Notes under the pieces: model-generated
Databases searched by the model: none
Seen by the model: the letters and a program-made list of their open reading frames with translations, nothing else
What the model was told of the DNA's origin: nothing
Made by a program: the position numbers and the translations under genes
Assembly: GCF_023898315.1 (NCBI RefSeq)
Contig: NC_064619.1
Span: 477,317,376 to 477,381,375 of the forward strand
Direction of reading: 5' to 3'
Length of the DNA: 64,000 bases
From: Schistocerca nitens
Taxonomy: Eukaryota > Arthropoda > Insecta > Orthoptera > Acrididae
In this document: positions 27,201 through 39,200 of the stretch, one piece after another
How positions within the stretch are numbered: the first letter of the stretch is position 1
How the letters are laid out: each line of letters opens with the position of its first letter

Positions 27201-30200
27201 GTTCAGTGTGATAGATGGTAGACAGAACAAAGGTATTGCTAGAAGTAAAGCTCTAACGACAAGTCGTGAGTAGAGATCAGAGATGAGCTCTGAATACTTG
27301 CTTTAAACTCATCAGTGGCTCCTATGACATCTCCTCAGAACTTCTCTGTACACTCAGAGACTCTACTCTTTATTCTCCACTGTTGTCCATTCAACTGAAA
27401 AATTTGTCACTTGAATTTGTTGTCAGGTACAAGTGGACTACACCAGTGTACAAAGGAGAGCAAGTACATGAGTTTATAAGTCTATAAACATAACCGTGGT
27501 TTGGTAGCATTGCCACTACATATGCAATCTTTGGGCGTGGACAATGACTGGAAGTTAGCAATCAGTACCCATATAAAAATTTTTTAAGACTACTGTAAAT
27601 CTCTATTCAGAGAATATCTAGCAGTTAAGTTGATGCACACATGCAATTTATTTGCCACACACATTTTTGACATGTTATGAGAGTCTGCTACAGAAGTACC
27701 TGAACTAGGACAACTATGAAGTGTATTCTCCAACTGGTGATTAATTATTCATGAGCTTCAAAAAAGGTAACAAAAATAAATGATAAGCTACACAACTGAC
27801 TATTAGACCATAAATGCATGCATGTTTCTATGTCAAAAATATATCAAATAGTGCACTCTTCGACTGCAGGGACATAACAGTGACAAGAGCACATGTTTTC
27901 TCACATGTGGAGGTGAAAAACAAAATGGGTCATTCCATGCCAAGTGGTCTAAACCTTCCCACCATCATGTCTCCAATTTTCGTCAAATTTTATCTGTAGC
28001 ACTAGTCAAGTGCTAAATTAAGTTTCTCAAGATTTCAAGCCTCTAGCTGCAATACTTGCTGATCTAGACCCCCTTGTCTGAAGGGTAGTAAGTTCGCATG
28101 TGCGCGACATCAGACAAAATGCCATTTTTGGGGTCTCATAAAATTGAAACCAATTCATAAGAATGGTTAGTAAGATGAGACCCTGTACAGTTTTTTGTGC
28201 TGATTCAAACGAAATTAATTATAAGATTACTGATGCAAAATCCGGTCAAACAAGTCGACTCAAAGTGTACCCCTAATTCTGTCGTGACTTAATGCGACAA
28301 ATTTTGACCAATATTCAGACTGCAATAATTTCCTTGCAGATAAAGATATGGACTTGAACGTTTTACCAAGTCTTATCTTTGTGCTGGACATAATACAGCT
28401 GGATTTCCAACTACCCAGGCTTTATAGTCACCTTGCAAAATCTCTTCAAATTTGGCAGTGTCAGCGCAAATGGCTTTATTTACCAAAGTTCAAAGCCCAT
28501 TACTACAAAATAGTCAGCCTGGATTTAATTGTGAATAGTATCATCTGAAAGAGAAAATTTTGCTCTACAAGATGGATATATTTTTCTTTTGCAACGCTTC
28601 CATTAAGTGCTTATTTACTCAGGTCAAAGTATCTTATATTTTGTGTGCGCAGTGCCCTGCGTTGGTCCATGATGGCTGAGCCATTACTGGTTATCACAAT
28701 AAAACCAGCATCCCCATCGCCATAGGGGCCACGCCCGATAGCCATGCAGTAACAGCCACGGGTGGGTATCTTTACTGCAGGTTCCCAAGCCTGATTACAG
28801 GGTGTCTTTACCACAGGATCCCAAGCCTGATTGTGGGTTTCTTTATGCAGGTTCCCAAGCCTGTCTTCCTCAGTTACTTCATCATTCTGAAAGCATCGTT
28901 GATTTGCAAGAGAATGCTTTCAGGAAAACTGTATTGCCGACCAGATGATGTCACTGATGGAGCTGGAATAACACCAATGATAAGTTGTTCTGGAATCCAG
29001 CAAGTATCACGTCTTAAGGGCCAATAAAATGAACTTGCAGGACCATGAGGATGCATAAAGCTTATGAAAGCATCTTTCTGTTCGACTGAGATTTCAACGA
29101 TGTTTCCAATCCACCATTTCTTTTCATAAATGCAAGCAACATACTGCCCAGGCTGAAGATCCATGACTTGAACTACTAGTTCAGCAGCACTAATTTTGGC
29201 CAAAAAAGATGTCGCATCATTTGAAACTCTACTGACCTGAATTGTCGTCATATCAATGGGCAAAAAATGGTGGTTTTCTCTTGTGCCAGCTAGAGTGTGC
29301 CCTTGCAGGAATCTTTCTTCTTGAGAAGCTTTTTCTTCTTCAACTTCCTCTTTGCTGATGAAAAAGAATTTGATTCCATTGATATTATCATTGCAGAAGT
29401 TGAAAAGATCTTTGGGTGTTAGAATCTGGTTTTCATATGGACGTTGCAAACTTGCTCTTGCTGCCAACCGTTTTGTTGTGCCTCCAATGCCATCACAAGG
29501 CGACTTTCCATGGCTTGTTCCAAAGAAATTCCATTCTGCTGTTATTTCAAAATCTTCTTTGTGATAGCATAAGTTGAGAAAATTCTTGAAATTCTTATAT
29601 TGTGCAGCTGAACCATCACTGAAGTAGTGGATGTGGCTTATTTTGGAAAATTGCATCTTCAGGTAATTGATTACTTTTCCAATGTAAACATGGACAGTAA
29701 TCGTATCGTGTCGAAGGCAGTCACTAATAACACAAAGATTCACACATTGCACCTCTTCGTTTTCACAGTAGTAGACTACAAATGGATGAACTGTTGCTTG
29801 ACTGTTTTCCCAGTGAAAGCCTTGCACTGCATCTTGAACAATAAATGAATAGTTTTCAGCAAAATCCATTAGTATTATGAATTCGCCTTCTTTCAAATCA
29901 GTTTTGAGAGCTTTCAGGTGCTGGCTTTGATGCTTGGCAATGTAGTGATGACAAGACAGGTTCCAAATTTTTGCTGCAATATCTTCAACATACTCTTCTG
30001 TTGAAAGCTGCTTTGTTTCTAAAGTATCCCTGTCGGTATGAATCCATTGTTTGTACTCAATCGGTTCTTCAGGGTCATTATCTTCAAAATATGTTGCAAT
30101 AACTGCTTCTACACCTTCTGGACCAGGGCAGTTTTCACAACGATGAAGCATACAATCCTTGTTTTCCAAGCTGCAAACAGCTTTGCTAAGAATTTCCTTG

Positions 30201-33200
30201 TAGTCTTCATTGATTGATGCACCAGTGAGCATAAGCTTGACATTTTGGTGTATTGTACAGACACAAACTGAGTGCATTCCAGCAGAGCCAACTGTAACAC
30301 ACCATTTTGGTCTAAGCTCGCAAAACTTTGAGAAGCCAATTTCTGGTCCATTTTGCTTCTGATAAGACACGTACATTTCCTTCAAATTGCAAAGCAACAA
30401 CCGCTTTTGCTTGTACACCTTTGTTCCTGAAATTCTCACAGGCACACAGTCTTTCTTCCCTGGACAAAGTCTGCTGAATTCGTCATCTTGAAAAAAGTCA
30501 TGTACTTTCTGGACAACTTCATCTGAAAGCTTCCTTCCTTGCCGATTTGCTGGAAAAGCTAGAACACCTTGCTCATTCTTCAGTTTTCTCGCTTGCTTTA
30601 CCATTCTTTCTGATACATTAAATGCTGTTGTCGTATCTTTAATTGTCCAGCTTCTTGGAACCAAGGTCAATATTTGAACTTTTGTCCTACGATTTGACAC
30701 TTTACATTTTTCTTTCAACTCTTCTATAAGATTATCAAGATCTGCACAATTACTGCATGGGCGACTTTTACTTGAACTTGGCTGTTCATCGTAATTGATT
30801 CCTACAGCAGCAGCAATTTGATTCCCAATTAAACTTTGTGCATCCAAGATCTTTCTTTTTGCATAGCTTGGCTTATCTCTTTTACTTAGTTGTCTTCTTT
30901 TCAATGGTGAAGCACCAATAAATGATAAACTTTTGTTGATGGCTGGTTCAGTTTCATCCGTTGTGAAATCTTGTTCAGATTGGGTTGATAGTGATGATGA
31001 ATCTTCTAGCTTTTGGTTCAGTGCCGACATGCAGCGAGGGCAAAGCTTCTGACCAGGTTTTATATCAATCACTTCTTTTTTCTTTAACAGGCAAAGTTTG
31101 GCAGCTGTTTCATTATCAAGCAGTCTAAGTCCAGCTTTTACATTGTGATTCCTCTTCTTGAATGGATTGCAACATTTCTTTTGCATCGCTTGATATTCAT
31201 GTAGGAAGAGGGCTTCATGGTGGAAGCAAATGATGGAATTTTCGTCAAGTTTGGCTTCTGAACGCGAAACAAGCAATTTCTGGTCACATTCTGTGAAATC
31301 ACTAAACGCTTTGAATCCAGTCTTCTTAGCATAGAAGATAACATGGCACTTTGATGCAGCAGCATCTTTTCCAATTGAACAGGGGGCCAACGATTCTTCT
31401 TCTTCATTAACTTCTGACATCTCTCACTGGCCAATCACTGAATAAAACACGAATGAAATATCCAATTATATCAGTAATTCTAAGCGACTATTAAGATTCA
31501 AATTCCTAGAAATGAAGAAAAATTAGTGCATCGCGCATACAAAATATAACAACTTTGATGTGAGTTAATGAGTACTTAATGGTCGCGTTGCAAAAAAAAC
31601 AAATGTCAGTCTTGTAGAGCAAGATTTTCTCTTTTAGGTGATACTATTCACAAGCAGATTCAGGCCAACTATTTTTTAGTAATTGGCTTGAAACTTTGGT
31701 AAATTTTACCGTTTGTGCTGACACTGCCTAATTTGAAGAGATACTGCAGGGCGACCATATGGCCTGGATCATTGCAAATCCGGCTGCATTATGTCTAGCA
31801 CAAGCATGAAGCTTGGCCAAAAGTTCAAGTCCATATCTTCAACTGCAAGGAAATCATTGCAGTCTTAATATTGGTCAAAATTTGTCGCGTTGTGTCACGA
31901 CAAATTTTGAAGTATACTTTGAGTCGAGTTATTTGACCGGGGTTTGCATGAGTAATGTTATAAATAATTTCGTTGGAATCAGCAAAAAAAACTGTACAGG
32001 GTCGCATCTTACTAACCATTCTTATGAATTAGTTTCGATTTTATTAGACTCCAAATATGACATTTTTTTTATGTTGCATGCACACGGACTAAGTACACTT
32101 CAGACAAGGGGGTCTAGATCAGCAGCTATTGCAGCTAGAGGCCTGAAATCTTGGGAAACTTACTTCAACACTTGACTAAAGCTACAGTTAAAATTTGACG
32201 AAAATTGGAGACCATGATGGTGGGAACTTTTTTCAGTTTTAGACCACTTGGTGTGGAATGACCCAAATACAACCATTCTGTTTCCACTGAATGAACTTCA
32301 TTATGTTTTAAGTCACTACTAGCTCTGCTTCAGCACTCTTCACTATGAGCGAAAGACTGTGCCAGTGGAGGAAGTGACTGCAGTGCCACTGTTCTCAGGC
32401 TCTTCATACTCTCAGAAATACAACACATAGGAAGGAAGGCAATATAGCACTGACATAACAGCAGCACCTTGATTTCTAGTGTTTGCAATCCGCAACATAA
32501 GACTCATAGTCTCTACATTTCTAATCTCTAGTTGCGAGTCATGGCTAGCTGGCTAAGTCAGCAGATATGGTTGTGAAAGTTATAGGTTTTTGGTTTAAAT
32601 CCCAGTCCATCAAACTGTTTTAACCTGCCACAGAAGTTTCAAACTGGGAGTGTATTCAACTGAAGAGTGAAAATTCATTTGCAAACATATATACCACATA
32701 GTTTTGGCCCAAAAATGCTTTAAAAAAATAACTGAAAATGCTGTTTGCTTTGTAAGAGATAATACTCATAGACTTCTGAAAGTGCTGGAAGAGTACTTCT
32801 ATTAGTATGATTTACAAAGACCAATTCTAATTTTTTCATGATAGAAATCAGAGAATTTAGCAATAGATAAAAGTTAAGTATTCAAAATAATGCTGCTACA
32901 AAAAATTAATTTTTTTCTTTTTCTTAAAGTTTAGATCATGTAGCTAAATAGCTCAGCAATGAAAATACATTACTAGTTTCCATAGAATAAGGAAGAAATA
33001 ACATTACCTGCAAACCACCTGCCGTGTAACGAGTTCACTGCTGCCACAGCTGTGCTGATTGAGGGGCACTTTACGTAGACATTTCCTTGTAATGATGCTT
33101 TGTCTACATAAACATGCAAGACACCACCATGTTTGTTACACTCTTCTATCACATCATCCCTAATTTCGATATCCCAATTTGGATTGGTTTCCCTGAAAAG

Positions 33201-36200
33201 GTTAAAATATTAAAAATTTAATTCTACTACAACAATTTTTTTAATATAAATTTATGCTGGCTGATGTGTTTGTAAGTATGGGTGCTAGAAATACTTTTTT
33301 CATGCTATATGCCCAATTTGCATTTCTGATTGAAAATTTAAAAGAATGATAACACCAGAAATGAAGTTGTAATGAAAACCAGAAAATGACATTACAAAAT
33401 TTTATTAAGTCTCCTGTTCAGGTGTCAAGATCCACTTACACCTGTGCACCTAGCAAATACATTAGTCCCATGTGTGTGTGCTTGTCCCACACACTAGTAG
33501 AGGCACACATTTAGGTGGATGCCTCTTTCTTGACATCTGCATGTAAATGTAGAGGGAAGCACACGTTACTCCAAAGATCAAGCTGCAGCTGCAGGGTAAA
33601 TATATCTTTGTGGCTGGCCAATAGGCACTGTGTTTATCACAGCCAGTTAAGTGTCCTGATGATGTGCACCAGGAGACTGCAGCATAAATGCGCCCTCTAA
33701 AGGCAGGCTCACAAGCACCTAACATTACGTATAAGGCTTATTGCAAGGAACAAAACACTTGACAGATATTTACAGCAAACACGTCAAGAATATGCAAGTA
33801 TACGTATTTTCATGAAGGTTTATTCCGTTTTTGCAATTAAATGAAAGGCAGTGTTTCTTTTTGGCCATACACTTTTCACTTCTTATTTGTGAAGCGTCTT
33901 TAGTACTTGTAACGCAAGTTAGTTTTAGTTATATAATAAATAAGGACCGAAAAAATTCATATTTTGCAATAAATGCAAAATGAGAATTTTGCCTCAAAAT
34001 GCAAAAACATGAAATTACTCAACACACACTATTTCATAGAAAACTGTATCCAAATGGAATATTTTTCAGAGAGAGACTGAAACAGCTTTATTTTCCACAC
34101 ATAAATACTGAAAAATGTAACCAATTTCCAGTTACTGGTATTGCATGTCATCTGGCAAAGCCCAATTTTAAAAAAATATGTGCATAATAACCTATTTGCA
34201 AAAGTGTACGAAACAGTGATGTATCAATGCTCTGATGCCAGGCCAACTGTGAGCAGTTGAATCGTCTATTTAAGATACATCCACATAATGTAACATAATA
34301 CTCAGCTGTGGGACCTAGCATTTGGTAACAAAGAAACATGTATGATTGTTTGTCAGCTAACCCTCGAAAGATGGTAGATAGCGAACACTTAACATAGAAA
34401 ATTAGGTGGCGGACATTTTGAAATGTGGTTGCACCGAATACTGCTACAGGTCAGGCATGAACTACTTCATTAACAATACTCTGCTATCTGCAAAAAGCAA
34501 TTCCACAGGTGGTAGCTGTTACCAACTGCTGTGTGTTGGGCATTACCTGGTCCAACATGGATTTCATTCACAACCCTTACACAACACCAGAAGATATCTG
34601 CGATACCCATGACAATGTGTCAGTTCTGCTGTAGGCTGCTGCCCCATGAGGAGGAGCAGGAGGAGGAGGAGGAGGTGGTGCTTGTTAACCTGCACCACTC
34701 CTCTCCCCTCTGGTGATCAACAATTCTAGTTTGTTTATTCTCCGGGCCATCTGCCATTATAGCCTATAGTGTCCGCGCTCTGTGCTATAGTGAAAAACTA
34801 AATATGTAATGTTTTTCAACTACGCTGAAATTTTTCCCCTACCATTAAAATAGAGTTACTGTATGTTTGGTCCTATTTCTATGCTGAATACCCACGAAAG
34901 ACCAAAATTAATAGTCAGCAGATTTTGAAATTGGGCAGGGGGAAAATGCTGCTGCTTTTCAACAGAACAATCACTTTTGAAAGCTTAAATACGGCCAAAG
35001 AAAACAAAGGCTGTTACAGAAGAAAAAGATGTTAAAGTTTTTCCAAAAGCAAACATTCCAGTCTAAATGTTCCCAATCAACACTTTTTAACACTCAATTT
35101 CAATGAAATACGGCTTTATTTGTCTTCACTCGTGTACCATGACAACCTTTTACATTTGTACATCTAATAACTTACAAAAAAAAAGCAAATTTTGCCAAAA
35201 ATAGATGCTACGTTTTCCGGTCCCTAATGATGAATGTGTTATATAGTAGTTAGAAATATACTAATCTATTAAGTTTCCTTTTGTTTTGTCAGGTTAGAAA
35301 CCACTTTCGCAGCACAGGTTTCGTGAGGTTTTTTTAACACCTCACTTCCATTATTCACTGTGTATGTTTGTAGTGTGTAGTGTTGCCAGTAGGTTTATCC
35401 TTCATCTTTGTGTCATGTGTATGTGTGGTTTGATATCTGCTCATTTGTCGTGTGTATGTGTGTGACTGGACGGAATGTGTGTGTGTGTGTGGGGGGGGGG
35501 GGGCACAAGAGAGAGTTTTTTTACATCTGTTTGTTATTGTTTTAGTAGCTAAGAGGCTGGTGAGTTATTACTTATATTGACTTGTTCATTAATTACTACC
35601 TTGTTCATTGCAAGGGCTCTTTGTTCATCAAAATTTTCCCATAATGTTAGGAGTTTCTTTTGTAATATTTCACTCTAACAATTTTCATATCCTGTTCCAT
35701 GTTTGATGGTTATGTTTCTGTTTTAACAGGTGTTTGGCAAAAGGAGAGAGGATATTTTCATACCACCAGATTCTTAAATGTTCACTGTATCTAGTTTAAA
35801 ATTTCTGCCTGTCATTCCCAGATACACTGATTCACGTTCTCAACAACGTAACTGATATACACCCACTCCTTGGTACTTATCTGGTTTGTCTACTGCTGTT
35901 TGTAAATTTGACTAGAATGTGTTCCTTGCAATGTATAATACTTGTTTCTTTGGTATATTTGCTATTCTGTGTGTGGATTTGTGTTTGTATATTAAAGTGC
36001 ACAATTTCTTTCTGCCAGTCAAGTCATGAGTGTTACTGTTTTGAGTTTCTTCTTTGGGTAATGTAGCGTATATGCTGATATGCTGTTTGTGAGACATGTG
36101 TTCTGTGTTTGTTTCAGTTAACACCCATTCAGTACAAATACTCAATCATTAAATCAAAACACAATACAGAAAAATGAAAAGAAGCACAGAAAATGAACAC

Positions 36201-39200
36201 CATAAATCCCACTACTCTACACACAAACTCAGAACAGTAACACTCAAGACATGACTAACAGAAAGAAATGGTACACTTGAACATACAAATGCAAATCAAC
36301 ACACAGCAAATATACTAAGGAGTCAAGGCTTACACACATTGGTAACAGAACAAGAAACACCTGCATCATATTTACAAACAGCGATAGACAAACCAAATAA
36401 ATACTGAACCCTCCAATATGGAGCAGAACATGAAAATTATTAGAGTGAACGATTATAACAAAAAAAACTCCTGGCATTACAGGAAAACTTCCATATAAAA
36501 AGAATTTTTGCAAAGAACAAGAAAGAAATTAATGATGACCTCAATACAAGGAGTAACTCATGATGGATCATGTTACCCACTAAACAGTAACAAACGGAGA
36601 TGTTAATCCCCCCTCCCCACACAAAACAGCAAAATACAACAACAACAACAACATCCCCCACCACCACCACCACCACCACCACCACCACCACCACCATACA
36701 CAATAACAATGCACACATGCACTACCACACTGTGCACACACATGCACATTAACTAATATCAAACACCACACCACACCACACCACACACAACAGACAACAG
36801 ACAAAAGAAGGAGAAAAACAGGAAGACAGTTGGCAGGCAACACTACATGCTGTAAACACACACATTCCATACACAGTGAGACCTGGAAGTGAGGTGTGGA
36901 AACAAATGTGGTGGGAAAAACTGAATACCGACCACCTGGAGTGCTTAGATCGGATTGACCACGGGGGGGGACCTTCATAATCTCTGATTGATGTTATTGA
37001 ATTTTAAATATGTTAAAATGAAGGACTAAGTAAGGAAGACATATTTTTTGTTTTCTCCAAAACAAAAAGGCCTGCTCCAAGATATAGGTCTCCAAAGGTG
37101 ACACTGCGAACACCATTTTCAAGACGCGAGTTTCGGAAAACATTTAAAATGCTTTGTCTCTGGAGCAGTTCTAGCTATTTTGTTGTTTTTTTTTATTTGA
37201 AAGATGATTACCTTATGATAACAAAGAAATCCTCCATTTGGACTTACCTGTCAAAGTTCTTTTACTATAGCATTCTGAACTTTTTATAATTTATGGAAAT
37301 TTTTTTTTCAAAAATGCCAATCCATAAAATCTTTATTTTTTTCTGTTGATTAATATCATATAGTTGTACATTCCCTGAAAAGGAGAGCTTCCACTTTTAA
37401 GTTGGACAGGTTTGATTTTAGATTTTTTTAAAAAAAAAAAAAAAGCTTAATGTATGTCTTCACTGAAGTTGTTTCTTACTAATTTCTTTGTTACAATGTT
37501 TATTTCTATCGTCTTGGTTGCAGTTATTTCTCATCACTTTCCTTGTTACAGTTATTTCTTTTCACTTTCATTGTTGCAGATATTTCTTATACTTTGTTGA
37601 AGGTTCTTGTCAGTTTCTTTGTCATGGTTGTTCATTGCAGGTTGCTGTATTGTAGTGTTCAGTGCTACTTTGTTTACTGAAGAGGCTTCTAAGAAATCTG
37701 AGACCATCTAGTGAGTTCTGTGTTTCATGCGGAATTTGCCAGTCGATACAGTTGCAGTGTGTTTTGTGAAAAGGACTGTTTGAAATGTCATCTGACTGGG
37801 GCCACAGGAGAGTGAAGTGTGCTGACTATTTGCATATCCATAAAAGAGTGATATATAAGACACACAAAAAAAACAAGAATTTGTTCAGGTTGGGAATAAG
37901 TGTTCTCATTTGAAGACTATTTCAAAGTGAAGATGTTTCCAGTAACGACTTTTTGTGTTACAAATGTTTTGACAGAATAACAACAAGGTGAACAAGATGA
38001 AGCCTCCCATGGTGCAGATTTTGTATCAATAGAAGAAGAATTGAATACCCTGAGTCATTCAACTACAGAGGTAGGTGTTAGTCCTGTTAAGAAACTGTGG
38101 TCAGTGAAGTCGAGTTATAAGCTCTATGCATCAAAGTGCAGATAAATTACTAAAGCTATGGATCAGTACACTACAGCAAAACTGACCACTCTTCAAAGTA
38201 GAAATTCCATCTTCAGAAGAAAATGAACCAAAGCACTCTTACACCTCTTGTCAGGGATTTTTCACAATATCAGTTCAGCCATTGAATACTGTGCATCCTA
38301 CAGTGAAAATGTTTAAGTTTCAGCTATTATTCCAGAGACATTGAAAAATTTTGAACCATGTTCCATCAGTATCAAAGTACATGGTAGACAAATTAAGAAA
38401 TGTGAGATCTGTAAAAGGAGTCTTTGGAAGACCAGATTCCTATTATGGTCATCCTGTAGAAGCAGCTCAAGTCCAAACAGTGCAGTCATTTTATCTGGCA
38501 GATAAATGGGACTGTTCTCGCCAGAGTGCCAACAAAAAAGACACCATAACTGTAACAGTTGAAGGTCAAAAAGTTGTGAAAGTGAAGAGGTACACGATAC
38601 GCAGTATTAAAAAAACTTTTGCAATTTATACGAACAACTATACAACTTCACAAGATCAAAACTTTATGCGCTACGACGTAAGTGGGTAGTTCCACACCAA
38701 CCTAGAGATGTCCGTTTATGTGTGTACTGCACAAATTTTGAACTTTGTGTGGAAACTTTGAAGAACTTACTGGAGCACGTGACATATGACACCCTGGTTG
38801 GGCATGCAAAGTCTCTGTGATGTAAAGCGAGAAATTATTTCAAGAATCTGGTGACTGGACTGGAAAGGGAGGACTGTCTTTACAGACACTTGGCCTGGAA
38901 GACGTAGAGGTAACTCTGCACAAATTACATATGTGACATGGGAGGAAAATAAACTAATTAAGAAAACTGTTGTCTTTGACAGTTTCATTGATGAGCTTGG
39001 TAAATGGTCAGTGAACGCAGTAACACACCAGCATCTGAAGAAATTTTAAACAACACATTGCAGAAGTGAAAGGATGTGTACAGGCTGAAGAACTATGTTT
39101 AGTGCTTCACTGTGATTTTGCTGAGAAGGCTGTAACCCTCCCACAAGAAGTACAATGGTATCATTGGAGTAATGACCAGGTTTCAGTTTTTACATGAGTG

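Larger units (their letters stand above)
27927..32264 (-). mobile_element. Complete-looking 4.3-kb DNA transposon with long inverted termini (Sola-like)
   Basis: The element starts GGGTCATTCCATGCCAAGTG and ends with the inverted match CACTTGGTGTGGAATGACCC. AAAT lies directly outside both ends (27923-27926, 32265-32268), a 4-bp target duplication. The inverted termini are about 690 bp each (27927-28615 and 31565-32264), with scattered mismatches of perhaps 10-15 percent. One intronless gene of 848 codons lies between them on the minus strand. Just after its stop are three imperfect 33-36 bp direct repeats (28764-28863). A 4-bp duplication and long termini are what I recall for the Sola superfamily; no alignment was run. 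It sits in the 29-kb last intron of RBM39 in the host gene's orientation. Confidence 0.9.

Noticed and set aside
28874-31420. Reading the 848-codon gene as a host gene
   Set aside because: It is intronless, enclosed by long inverted termini and a 4-bp duplication, and has two decayed relatives nearby.
33940-35225. A 1.3-kb DNA element with GGACCG/CGGTCC ends
   Set aside because: End similarity is only a few bases and no target duplication is visible; kept only as a remark on the repeat copy.
36440-36978. Poly-Trp and poly-Val frames on the minus strand
   Set aside because: Product of the CAC microsatellite and G runs.
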